Assembly (NCBI GenBank): GCA_934621485.1
Contig: CAKTUS010000073.1
Span: 1-13,591 of the forward strand
Direction of reading: 5' to 3'
Origin: an uncultured Clostridia bacterium
GTDB taxonomy: Bacteria; Bacillota; Clostridia; Christensenellales; Aristaeellaceae
Length of the DNA: 13,591 nt
In this document: positions 1-6,848 of the stretch, one piece after another
How positions within the stretch are numbered: the stretch's first letter is position 1
Layout of the letters: each line of letters starts with the position of its first letter
Notes under the pieces: model-generated
Told to the model about the DNA's origin: nothing
Seen by the model: the letters and a program-made list of their open reading frames with translations, nothing else
Database searches by the model: none
Made by a program: the position numbers and the translations under genes

Positions 1-58
1 TCGAACTCCGGACACCTTGATTAAAAGTCAAGTGCTCTGCCAACTGAGCTAATGGGTC
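1..58 (-). tRNA. tRNA-Lys (anticodon UUU), 3' end cut by window edge
   Basis: Read on the minus strand, nucleotides 1-58 of a standard tRNA are present. The acceptor strand GACCCAT is at 58-52, followed by TA at tRNA positions 8-9, a D arm with GCTC/GAGC, an anticodon stem CTTGA/TCAAG, and the anticodon loop CTTTTAA with UUU at 25-23. The variable loop is GTGTC, and the T arm begins CGGAG-TTCGA. The remaining 15 or so nucleotides (3' T-stem and acceptor strand) lie outside the window. The anticodon UUU reads lysine codons AAA and AAG. A good promoter lies about 75 bp upstream, so this is probably the first gene of its transcript; whether more tRNA genes follow cannot be seen. Confidence 0.95.
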
Positions 59-132
59 ACACCCGGGGTGTCACCGCCCAATCGGCTATCAGACCCCTTG
101 ACACGGCCGAGGTTGTTCAAACCACGTCATGT

Positions 133-161
133 ATATTAGCACAGCTTTTCTCCCCTGTCAA
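133..161 (-). promoter_or_regulatory. sigma-A-type promoter for tRNA-Lys
   Basis: On the minus strand a perfect -35 box TTGACA (161-156) is followed by a 17-bp spacer and a -10 box TAATAT (138-133). Transcription would start near 126 and run through a leader of about 68 nt to the mature 5' end of the tRNA at 58. The leader contains a perfect inverted repeat, ACACC-CCG-GGTGT, near 58-70 just before the tRNA. This near-consensus strength is usual for tRNA operons. Confidence 0.8.
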
Positions 162-172
162 CCCCTGTTTTG

Positions 173-206
173 AAGAACTTGAAAAAAAGTACTCAAGAAC
201 TTGAAA
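173..206. repeat. 12-bp direct repeat pair, 22-bp period
   Basis: AAGAACTTGAAA occurs at 173-184 and again exactly at 195-206, so the two copies are 22 bp apart, about two turns of B-DNA. The pair lies just upstream of the candidate noncoding RNA and behind the -35 box of the divergent tRNA promoter. Each copy contains CAAG/CTTG-like half-sites. I see no convincing -10 box for a plus-strand promoter here, so the repeats could be protein-binding sites or part of a promoter of another type. The function is unknown. Confidence 0.6.
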
Positions 207-416
207 GCAGGGAGCGGTTCAGCCTGTGGAAAACCCGATAGGGAGTCCGCGCCCGCGAGCACCGCTGCGCCGGTTCGAGGGGAATAGGTCAAGGCTTAGG
301 GGTTCCGCCTATCAAACCCTGGCAGAGGCCGGAGGGAAGCGGGCGAAACGAAAGAGGACTTCGACCGCTGTCCTCCCGACGATTCTACCGCGCTCTGCCT
401 CCTGCACCCCTGTTTT
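207..416 (+). ncRNA. Candidate structured noncoding RNA (raiA-motif-like?)
   Basis: No protein gene fits this stretch. On the plus strand it can form a closed fold: terminal helix CAGGG 208-212 with CCCTG 408-412; GATAGG 237-242 with CCTATC 308-313 (or ATAGG 284-288 with 308-312); a perfect 7-bp helix GGCAGAG 321-327 with CTCTGCC 393-399; and hairpin GAGGAC 354-359 with GTCCTC 370-375. The loop of that hairpin contains CCGCT (365-369), which can pair with AGCGG (338-342) as a pseudoknot. The closing helix is followed directly by a U-run (413-418), as in an intrinsic terminator, which sets strand and end. Signature sequences of tmRNA, RNase P RNA and SRP RNA are absent. Length (about 205 nt), isolated position and the pseudoknot suggest the raiA-motif RNA of Clostridia. 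That name is an inference from memory; a divergent 6S RNA is the alternative. Confidence 0.5.
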
Positions 417-432
417 TTAAGGCAACACCGCT

Positions 433-557
433 GCAAATTTCAAAGGTTTACTGGAGGTAAATCAAGAAATTTGCATGCCGCAGATGGCGGAAAGGGCATC
501 GCCCCACGTGCCGCCGAATTGTGCGGCGGCGCCTTAACGCTCTGCGTTGCTTGGCGC
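433..557. repeat. Block of five consecutive hairpins in intergenic DNA
   Basis: Between the candidate RNA and the stop codon of the next gene, five inverted repeats follow each other. They are: GCAAATTTC 433-441 with GAAATTTGC 466-474, enclosing a second stem GGTTTAC 445-451 with GTAAATC 457-463; CCGC 478-481 with GCGG 487-490; GGGC 494-497 with GCCC 501-504; GCCGCC 510-515 with GGCGGC 525-530; and GCGCC 529-533 with GGCGC 553-557, enclosing AACGC/GCGTT. None is followed by a T-tract on the minus strand, so none is a classic terminator for the gene ending at 557. Together they may act as a 3' structure or be a repeated intergenic element. Confidence 0.6.
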
Positions 558-2260
558 TAATAGAACTGGAAGAAATACACGCCGCCGTCTTCGCCGTACA
601 GGTTATAATCCACCTCGGAATCCACCTGTTCCTGCAAGTAGCTGAGCATCAGGCGGGGCGGCGGATCCAGCACGGCGCTGGCCAAACAAATATCCTCCCG
701 CAGCCACATCTCCGCGTCCATCTCATCCAAGTCAATCTCATAGGCGGCAAACTGCCGGTAGCTGCTTTCCGAACGGAAGCCCCAGCCGCCCCAGAACGCT
801 ACATTGGTAGGAATCCCCTCGCTCACGTCCGGAAACATGCGTGCGTCGCTAATCAGGCTGTCGTCATAAATGAACAGCATCTCCGGCTCCGACAGGGCAT
901 ATTCATCCAGCGTAGCCGCCGGGTTGCCCACTTCCATTTCATAGTTCTCATCCGGCAGTAAGCCCGGCGCCGTCTGCACGGTATACCAGCCGGTCCACGC
1001 CACGCACAGCGCAAGGCAGCACAGACCCACGACGCGGCCTGTTCTCTTTGGCGGCAGCAGGTTCGGCAGCATGCCAAACAGCGCGGCCGTCAGTGGCAGC
1101 ATCGCCATGCGCACAGCCCGGAGAGGCAAACGGCCCCGAACTCCCAAATAGAGCAGGCAGGCCGCAAACAACCCTATATTTAGCGCCAGAGCAGTCCACT
1201 GCCACCCGCGGCGAGAGCCGCCTCCAAGCGCCAGCGCCGCCATGCAGCCCAACAGCACCCAGGCAGCCACCTCCACCGTGAGCCGGAAACGCTCATTACC
1301 CAGCAGCGTGCTTGCCGCCAGCGCCGCGCCCGTCTCCACGCGGTTTTCCCGAGGCTGGGCCTGCTCGTAGGCCAGCAGCGTTTCCATGCTTTCCGTGGTC
1401 ATGGCGGGGTTCAGAAAGCAAAAACGCTTGGCCATTTTCACCGTGTTTTCATCCCATCCAGCCTGCTCCAGTATTTCGGGAGAAAGGTCATTCAGCGCAT
1501 AATAATCAATCAAATCGGACCGCGCCCGGCTCCACCGCACAAATTCCGCATTGGCTTTTTCTTCCGCACTGCGCCAAAGCGCCAGGCCGCCCAGAACCAC
1601 CGCCACCGTCAGCACGCCCGCAGCCGCCGCGCGCAACGCGCCCCGGGACGGCCGCCTGCACACCAGTCCATAGCCCAGCGCCAGAGCACAAAAGCCCAGC
1701 ACAGGAAAAATTGCCTCCTGCCGCAGCGCATAGGCCAGCACTGCCGGCACAAGGGCCAGCAGAATCCCTCCCAAAACCTGAGCGGGGCGAGCGTCCTCCC
1801 AGTCAATCGACATCAGCTGGAGCACTGCCGCCGCCCCCAGCGCCGCCGCCGTGCAGGTAAAGGTAACCTGAGTGCATATTTCCAGATAAAAGGCCGCCAG
1901 AAACACCGCGCCAAAGGCCACGCCCAGCCAGAAGGAACGGCCTCGGTTAACAAAGCACTGAATCAGGCTTTTCACCGTAAGCACACAGGCAAAGGCCAGA
2001 AAGGCAATTTGGAAAATGGAAAACCAGGCCACGCCCGGATAGCTTTCCCCCAGCAGCTTCAGCGGCCAGCAAAGCAAGCCGTGCAGCAGCAAATGAAAGG
2101 AAGGAATACTGCCCTCATAACCCATAAAGGTGCGCAGCATAAAGGTATCGTCGTTCATGGCGTAGCGCATTTCCAGCGCTAAGCCAATCAGCGCATACAT
2201 CGCGCCGGTCATCAGTGCCGCGCCCAGCCAGGCCCAGCGGCGAAGAACTTGCTTTTTCAT
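557..2260 (-). CDS. Polytopic membrane protein, GT-C glycosyltransferase-like
   Basis: A 567-residue protein with an N-terminal membrane anchor (about 10-30), roughly ten further hydrophobic segments up to about residue 430, and a polar C-terminal domain of some 135 residues. The first outer loop holds an acidic motif, MRYAMNDD (31-38), followed by a GSIPSFH segment. This layout resembles GT-C-fold membrane enzymes that use lipid-linked sugars, where an Asp in the first loop is catalytic, but I cannot name a family and substrate is unknown. The start at 2260 is chosen because GGAGG sits 5 nt upstream and because an earlier in-frame start would run far into the preceding gene. It lies 19 bp after the CmpB-family gene and is probably cotranscribed with it. 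An unrelated membrane protein of unknown role remains possible. Confidence 0.75.
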   Translation of the reverse strand: MKKQVLRRWAWLGAALMTGAMYALIGLALEMRYAMNDDTFMLRTFMGYEGSIPSFHLLLHGLLCWPLKLLGESYPGVAWFSIFQIAFLAFACVLTVKSLIQCFVNRGRSFWLGVAFGAVFLAAFYLEICTQVTFTCTAAALGAAAVLQLMSIDWEDARPAQVLGGILLALVPAVLAYALRQEAIFPVLGFCALALGYGLVCRRPSRGALRAAAAGVLTVAVVLGGLALWRSAEEKANAEFVRWSRARSDLIDYYALNDLSPEILEQAGWDENTVKMAKRFCFLNPAMTTESMETLLAYEQAQPRENRVETGAALAASTLLGNERFRLTVEVAAWVLLGCMAALALGGGSRRGWQWTALALNIGLFAACLLYLGVRGRLPLRAVRMAMLPLTAALFGMLPNLLPPKRTGRVVGLCCLALCVAWTGWYTVQTAPGLLPDENYEMEVGNPAATLDEYALSEPEMLFIYDDSLISDARMFPDVSEGIPTNVAFWGGWGFRSESSYRQFAAYEIDLDEMDAEMWLREDICLASAVLDPPPRLMLSYLQEQVDSEVDYNLYGEDGGVYFFQFY

Positions 2261-2279
2261 TTTTTCCTCCAACACGTGG

Positions 2280-3047
2280 TTACTTGCGGCGAGCTTTCCA
2301 CTCTTGCTCCATCCGTTCCATTTCCTCACGCAGCGCGGCCTTTTTCTGCTTCAGGTTCTGCCGCAGCTGAACGCCGGCCTGCTGAATATGCCTGGCAACC
2401 GGCGTGTTATAGATTTTGGCATACGGAAAGGCGCGCAGGGCGCGGCGTACCAATGCGCTGTCCTGCGCCAGGCGCTGCCGCACGGCATGGGTGATGGTTT
2501 CCGTGTCGTCGCCCTGGGACAGGGTAGCCGTGTGGCGAATTTTGCCCAGCACCGTGGCCGATATCACCGTATCGGTGAGAAGCAGCACGCACAGGCCGAT
2601 GCTCAGCCCGTTCAGCCACGCATCCGGCAGGCGGCCGAACAAGCCGAACAGGAAAGGCTTCACCACATAAATCATCACCAGGCCCAACAGGCCGAAGGGA
2701 ATGAGCGTATCAGCGCACACACGTCCGTTCAGGTTAAAGCGCTTATGGCTATAGTCCCACCAGCGGGCATGGAACAGCTTTTCCATGAAATAGCTGGTCA
2801 GGTATTCCAGCGTGCCGCACACCACCATGGCCATTACAAACACCAATACCGGCGACTGGGCGTACCGGGACAGCAGCGCGGTTACCAGCACTGCGCCAAA
2901 CCCATAAATGGGGCAATACGGGCCAATCAAAAATCCCCGGTTGATAAAGCGATGAAACTGAATCAGCTTACAGGTAACTTCCATCATCCATCCCAGCACG
3001 GCGCTGATAAAAAACAGCAGAATGTAGGACTCCACGAGACGCTCCAT
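2280..3047 (-). CDS. CmpB-family membrane protein (putative ABC-transporter type IV permease, PF06541)
   Basis: A 255-residue membrane protein with about five hydrophobic segments in the first 170 residues and a charged, helical, probably cytoplasmic tail rich in Lys/Glu/Arg (about 215-255) that may be coiled coil. It carries the family's conserved blocks: FINRGFLIGPYCPIYGFG (34-51), EYLTSYFMEKLFHARWWDYS (81-100) and FNLNGRV (104-110). The family is called a putative ABC permease, but no ATPase gene is nearby and the biochemical role is not established. The start at 3047 has AAAGGAGG 7 nt upstream; an upstream extension would run past the likely promoter. It is the first gene of a two-gene unit with the GT-C-like membrane protein, which suggests a shared envelope role. 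Confidence 0.9.
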   Translation of the reverse strand: MERLVESYILLFFISAVLGWMMEVTCKLIQFHRFINRGFLIGPYCPIYGFGAVLVTALLSRYAQSPVLVFVMAMVVCGTLEYLTSYFMEKLFHARWWDYSHKRFNLNGRVCADTLIPFGLLGLVMIYVVKPFLFGLFGRLPDAWLNGLSIGLCVLLLTDTVISATVLGKIRHTATLSQGDDTETITHAVRQRLAQDSALVRRALRAFPYAKIYNTPVARHIQQAGVQLRQNLKQKKAALREEMERMEQEWKARRK

Positions 3048-3087
3048 GAACGTTCCTCCTTTTGCAGCTACGAAAAGTGTTTCATTC

Positions 3088-3117
3088 AGTATAGCATGCC
3101 CTCTCCCTTTTTCGCAA
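3088..3117 (-). promoter_or_regulatory. Promoter for the CmpB-family/GT-C-like unit
   Basis: On the minus strand, TTGCGA (3117-3112) and TATACT (3093-3088) are separated by 18 bp. Transcription would start near 3081, leaving a leader of about 35 nt with a strong AAAGGAGG site. It lies between the der stop codon and the CmpB-family gene, so this pair can be expressed independently of der. The -35 box is only a 4/6 match. Confidence 0.55.
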
Positions 3118-3118
3118 G

Positions 3119-3155
3119 CGGGCCGGTCCTCTGCCAACGGCAGAAAACCGGCCCG
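3119..3155 (-). terminator. Strong hairpin just after der, possible terminator
   Basis: CGGGCCGGT (3119-3127) pairs perfectly with ACCGGCCCG (3147-3155), and an inner stem CTGCC (3131-3135)/GGCAG (3139-3143) continues the helix. The hairpin begins 6 nt after the der stop codon. On the minus strand it is followed by CTTGCGAAAAA rather than a T-tract, so efficient intrinsic termination is uncertain. It may instead stabilise the der mRNA 3' end or be a weak terminator insulating the promoter immediately downstream. Confidence 0.45.
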
Positions 3156-3161
3156 TTTCGG

Positions 3162-4499
3162 CTACTCTTTGTCTTTGTTTTTTTCCCGCAGGATGAAGCG
3201 AATGGGCGTTCCCTGGAAACCAAAGCTTTTTCGGAAGTGGTTTTCCAGATAACGCTCATAGGCAAAGTGCATCAGCTCCTCAGCGTTGATAAACAGCACG
3301 AAGGTGGGCGGGCACACGCCCTGCTGAGTGCCGTAATAGATCTTCAGGCGGCGGCCGCCGGAAATGGGCGGCTGCAAGCTGGCCTGCGCATCGGCCAGCG
3401 CCTCATTGATCACGCCGGTGGGCACGCGCTTGCAGTATTGCCCGTAAGCCTCCTTTACGGCGGAAAGCACGGTATTCACCCGCTGGCCCGTCAGCGCAGA
3501 AAGGAACAGCACCGGCGCATAGCTCATAAATTTCAAATCGCTGATGATTTTTTTGCGGAAGGTTTCCATGGTATGGGTGTCTTTCTCAACCGCGTCCCAC
3601 TTGTTCACCACCACAATGACGGCCTTGCCGCTGTTCAAAATCAGTCCGGCAATTTTGGTGTCCTGCTCGGTCACGCCGGTCTGCGCGTCAATGAGCAGCA
3701 GAGCCACGTCGCAGCGGTCAATGGCGGCAATGGAGCGCAGCACGCTGTAGCGCTCCAGGCTTTCGTCCTCAACGGCCTTTTTCTTACGCATGCCGGCGGT
3801 ATCGATGATGTTGAAGCGCACGCCGTCGCCGTCGGTAAACAGGGTATCGATGGCGTCGCGGGTGGTGCCGGGAATGTTGCTCACCATGGTGCGCTCCTGA
3901 CCCAGCAGCTTGTTGCACAGGCTGCTCTTGCCCACGTTGGGCCGGCCCACCAGCGCCAGTTGAATAACATGATCTTCTTCCTGCAATTCATCGGCATCGG
4001 CGGGAGGCAAATGCTTTACTATTTCCTCCAGCAAGTCGCCCAGGCCCAGCATGTTGGTGCTGGAAATGGGCAACGGGTCGCCAAGGCCCAGACTGTAGTA
4101 TTCATACAGCTGGCCTTCCAGGCCCTGATAGTCCATTTTGTTCACCACCAGGATGATGGGCTTGCGGGTGCGCCGCAGGTAGTTGGCCACTTCCTCATCC
4201 TCATGGGTCAGACCGGTGCGGCCGTCGCAGAAAAAGCAGATCACATCCGCTGTATCCATGGCGATTTCCGCCTGGCGGCGCATCTGGGACAACAGCACAT
4301 CCTCGCTGCGCATGTCCAAGCCGCCGGTATCCACCATGCTGAAGCGGCGGCCCATCCATTCCACATCGGCGTAGATGCGGTCGCGGGTCACGCCGGGCAC
4401 ATCCTCCACAATGGAAATGCGCCGACCGGCGATTTTGTTAAAGAAAGTCGATTTGCCCACATTGGGCCGGCCAACAATGGCCACAAGCGGTTTTGCCAT
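3162..4499 (-). CDS. der: Ribosome biogenesis GTPase Der (EngA)
   Basis: A 445-residue protein with the unique tandem GTPase arrangement of Der, which acts in assembly of the 50S ribosomal subunit. The first G domain shows GRPNVGKST (10-18), DTGG (57-60) and NKMD (120-123). The second shows GRPNVGKSS (185-193), DTAGM (233-237) and NKWD (299-302). The last 100 or so residues form the KH-like RNA-binding domain. Length matches the family and nothing essential is missing. The start at 4499 is set by AGGAGG about 5 nt upstream; a longer frame to 4610 would overlap the DUF512 gene. It follows that gene by 10 bp and shares its promoter. A strong hairpin lies just past the stop codon. Confidence 0.98.
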   Translation of the reverse strand: MAKPLVAIVGRPNVGKSTFFNKIAGRRISIVEDVPGVTRDRIYADVEWMGRRFSMVDTGGLDMRSEDVLLSQMRRQAEIAMDTADVICFFCDGRTGLTHEDEEVANYLRRTRKPIILVVNKMDYQGLEGQLYEYYSLGLGDPLPISSTNMLGLGDLLEEIVKHLPPADADELQEEDHVIQLALVGRPNVGKSSLCNKLLGQERTMVSNIPGTTRDAIDTLFTDGDGVRFNIIDTAGMRKKKAVEDESLERYSVLRSIAAIDRCDVALLLIDAQTGVTEQDTKIAGLILNSGKAVIVVVNKWDAVEKDTHTMETFRKKIISDLKFMSYAPVLFLSALTGQRVNTVLSAVKEAYGQYCKRVPTGVINEALADAQASLQPPISGGRRLKIYYGTQQGVCPPTFVLFINAEELMHFAYERYLENHFRKSFGFQGTPIRFILREKNKDKE

Positions 4500-4509
4500 A
4501 GGCGCCTCC

Positions 4510-5838
4510 TTATTCGTCGGTAAAACGTCCGCGCAGCGCGTCGTAGAAGGACTGGCCGTCGTTGTCCGTAAGGTGCACGGGCAGCGGCGCGCGCCGGCGG
4601 AAGGTATCAATGTGCATGTCGTCCAGAAACAGGTCGCGCTCCGCCCGCAGCATTACGGAGCAAAGCAGAATTTCGTCCACTCCCTCCACAACCTGGGGCG
4701 TTAGGGCCTCCAGCACGTCGCGGCCCACCAGCAGCCCGGTTACGGTGATGGTTTCGCCGAAAAAGCGGTTTTTCACCGGCAACACCCGCACCTGAACGCC
4801 CCTGGGGGCAAAGCGCTCTGTCACGCGCTTCAAGTGGGGCGCGGCGCTCACGCCGCAGGGCAGCAGGTAGGTTTTCGGCTCCACAGGCTCCATTTGGCCG
4901 TACCGGCGTTCAAAATCGTCCGCTTCTTCCATTTCGCTTTCCAGCCGTCTGAGCAGACCCACCCCGTTTTCAATCTGGGGAAAATCCTCATACCAGCTTT
5001 CCGGGGGAATGGGTCGGCCGGACAGGCAGAAAAACTCGTCGCTGGGGAAGGCGAAGGTGCTGCCCATGGTTTTGCGGCACTCCTCCTGAAAGGGCGCAAT
5101 CATGTCCAGCAGCTCCGCGGCCTGCTCCCGGGTAAAGGGCTTGAGCGGCGTCAGCTTTTCGCGGAACTTGGTCAGCCCCACAGGCACCATGGCCACCGTC
5201 AGGGCGGCCGGAACCAGCGTGCGCAAATCCCGCAGGGTTTTCATCAGCTCCTGACCGTCGTTATAACCGGGGCACACCACAATCTGGCAGTGAAAATGGA
5301 TACCGGCCTCCTGAAAGCGCTTCAACTTATCCAGAATATCGCCGGCAAAACGGTTATGAAGCATGCGGCAGCGCAGCTCCGGATTGGTGGTATGCACGCT
5401 GATATACAGGGGCGATGGCTTGCGCTTGAGCACCCGCTGAAACTCGTGCTCATTCATGTTGGTCAGGGTTAAAAAGTTGCCCATCATCAGGGAATAGCGC
5501 CAGTCGTCGTCCTTCACGTACAGGCTTTCCCGAAGTCCCGGCGGCATCTGGGCAATAAAGCAGAAGATGCAGTTGTTGCGGCAGGTACGGGGTGACAAAT
5601 CCATGGTGCTGCCAAAATGCAGGCCCAGCGGCTCCCCTTCCTGCTTGTGAATATGCAGGGTCATTTTCCTGCCGCCGCGCTCAATGCGTGCTTCCACCTG
5701 TTCGCCGGCAATCAGGGCCTGGTAGTCAATTTCATCCTCAATTTCTTCGCCGTTGAGGGAAAGCAGCCAGTCGCCGGGCTGAAGTCCCGCGCGTTTCGCC
5801 ACGGAATGAGGCTCCACTGCCGTTATCTCATGCCGCAT
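4510..5838 (-). CDS. DUF512 protein: PDZ-like plus radical SAM domain
   Basis: A 442-residue protein. Residues 1-60 form a PDZ-like module (VEPHSVAKRAGLQPGDWLLSLNG is split across 8-30). The cysteines C86, C90 and C93 form the CxxxCxxC motif that holds the radical SAM 4Fe-4S cluster, and the following residues include the family-typical IFCFIAQMPPG segment. The remainder is the DUF512 domain. Members of this family are widespread in Clostridia and are often found beside der; the substrate and reaction are unknown. The start at 5838 is supported by AAAGGAGG 8 nt upstream, while the longer frame to 5883 has no such site. First gene of an operon with der, which hints at a link to translation or ribosome maturation, but this is inference. 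Confidence 0.93.
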   Translation of the reverse strand: MRHEITAVEPHSVAKRAGLQPGDWLLSLNGEEIEDEIDYQALIAGEQVEARIERGGRKMTLHIHKQEGEPLGLHFGSTMDLSPRTCRNNCIFCFIAQMPPGLRESLYVKDDDWRYSLMMGNFLTLTNMNEHEFQRVLKRKPSPLYISVHTTNPELRCRMLHNRFAGDILDKLKRFQEAGIHFHCQIVVCPGYNDGQELMKTLRDLRTLVPAALTVAMVPVGLTKFREKLTPLKPFTREQAAELLDMIAPFQEECRKTMGSTFAFPSDEFFCLSGRPIPPESWYEDFPQIENGVGLLRRLESEMEEADDFERRYGQMEPVEPKTYLLPCGVSAAPHLKRVTERFAPRGVQVRVLPVKNRFFGETITVTGLLVGRDVLEALTPQVVEGVDEILLCSVMLRAERDLFLDDMHIDTFRRRAPLPVHLTDNDGQSFYDALRGRFTDE

Positions 5839-5894
5839 CCGTTTCCCTCCTTTCGTTGCTTGCGTTTGTGTAATGGCATACAAACGCAGTATGT

Positions 5895-5923
5895 ATGATA
5901 CGCTGAAAAGCCCGCCAAGTCAA
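5895..5923 (-). promoter_or_regulatory. Promoter of the DUF512-der operon
   Basis: On the minus strand, TTGACT (5923-5918) and TATCAT (5900-5895) are separated by exactly 17 bp. Transcription would start near 5888, with a leader of about 50 nt before the ATG at 5838. The box is back to back with the plus-strand promoter of the esterase gene, only 16 bp away, so the two may interfere or be co-regulated. Confidence 0.75.
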
Positions 5924-5939
5924 GGGAAGGGAATATCAA

Positions 5940-5968
5940 TTGACCTGGCCGTCCCGCCATGGTACAAT
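5940..5968 (+). promoter_or_regulatory. Promoter of the esterase gene
   Basis: TTGACC (5940-5945) and TACAAT (5963-5968) are separated by 17 bp. Transcription would start near 5975. This decides the translation start of the esterase: the in-frame ATG at 5959 lies upstream of the transcript start, so 6001 is used. No other operator is evident. Confidence 0.75.
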
Positions 5969-6000
5969 ACCCTCAGCAGTTTCACGCAGGAGGTATTTTC

Positions 6001-6774
6001 ATGTACTGGTGCGATTTTCATTTTTACAGCGAGGTTCTGGAAATTCAAACGGTGGCCAATGTGCTGATGCCGGACCGGCAGGCCCTGGAGGACGGGCGGC
6101 CCGTGCCCGTGCTTTACCTGCTGCACGGTTTGAGCGACGACTACACCATGTGGCAGCGCCAAACCCGGGTAGAGCAGTACGCCCGGGACAAGCGGGTGGT
6201 TATCGTCATGCCGGCGGCCAATCGTTCCTTCTATATGGATATGGCTCACGGAGCCAGGTACGATACTTTCATCGCCCAGGAGCTGCCGCAAATCATCGAG
6301 TGCTGTTTTCCGGTACGACGGGACCGGGAAGGCCGCTTTGCGGCTGGCCTGTCCATGGGCGGCTATGGCGCGCTGAAGCTGGGCCTGACCCGGCCGGACT
6401 GCTACGCCGCCGTGGCCAGCTTTTCCGGCGCGCTGGGCATGGATCTCTGCTTTGAGCGCTATGGCTCGGAACGCATATCCGAGCTGCGGGATATTTACGG
6501 CAGCCCGGAAGAGCTGCTCAACGGCCCCGGCAACCTGATGGCCCTGGGCGAAAAAATGGCCCAAACGCCGAAGCAGTCGCCAAAAATCTACATTTCCTGC
6601 GGCACCGAGGACAGCCTGTTTCCGGCCAACGAGCGCTTTGTCCAAGCGTTTGGAAACCGGCTGCCCATTCAGTACCACACCGAGCCCGGCGGCCACAGCT
6701 GGGATTTTTGGGATCGGCAGATTGCCTTTGTGCTGAACTGGCTGCCTCTGGAGGAGGCAAAAGTTGTCTTTTGA
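6001..6774 (+). CDS. Serine esterase, tributyrin esterase/esterase D family (PF00756)
   Basis: A 257-residue alpha/beta-hydrolase. The nucleophile elbow GLSMGG places the catalytic serine at S118; the acid is likely D204 (in GTEDSL) and the histidine H232 (in GGHSWDFWD). LLHGLSDD (40-47) supplies the oxyanion-hole strand. The opening FHFYSEVLEIQTVANVLMPD is typical of tributyrin esterase-like proteins, which hydrolyse short-chain acyl esters, sometimes acetyl groups on sugars. There is no signal peptide, so it acts in the cytoplasm. The start has GGAGG with suitable spacing. The SH3b-repeat gene follows 74 bp later with no clear terminator or strong promoter between, so cotranscription is likely. 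True substrate unknown. Confidence 0.92.
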   Translation: MYWCDFHFYSEVLEIQTVANVLMPDRQALEDGRPVPVLYLLHGLSDDYTMWQRQTRVEQYARDKRVVIVMPAANRSFYMDMAHGARYDTFIAQELPQIIECCFPVRRDREGRFAAGLSMGGYGALKLGLTRPDCYAAVASFSGALGMDLCFERYGSERISELRDIYGSPEELLNGPGNLMALGEKMAQTPKQSPKIYISCGTEDSLFPANERFVQAFGNRLPIQYHTEPGGHSWDFWDRQIAFVLNWLPLEEAKVVF

Positions 6775-6848
6775 CGCCGGGAAGAAATGGATAAGCTGGG
6801 GCGTTACATGTATACCAAAGCATCCCCACCCCGAAGGAGGCCGTACTG

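Noticed and set aside
207..416. Idea that the RNA is tmRNA, RNase P RNA or SRP RNA
   Set aside because: tmRNA start and tRNA-like end, the RNase P conserved blocks and the SRP GGAA-loop hairpin (with the matching AGCAG side) are all absent. The GGAGGGAAGC segment looks similar to the SRP loop but its flanks do not pair.
226..420. 64-codon open frame inside the candidate RNA
   Set aside because: No ribosome-binding site, very basic and Pro/Arg-rich product, and the stretch has strong RNA helices and a terminator-like end instead.
2304..4523. 739-codon open frame on the plus strand across the CmpB gene and der
   Set aside because: It runs antisense to two recognised genes and its composition (many His, Gln, Ala) is typical of a shadow. 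It has no ribosome-binding site or family match.
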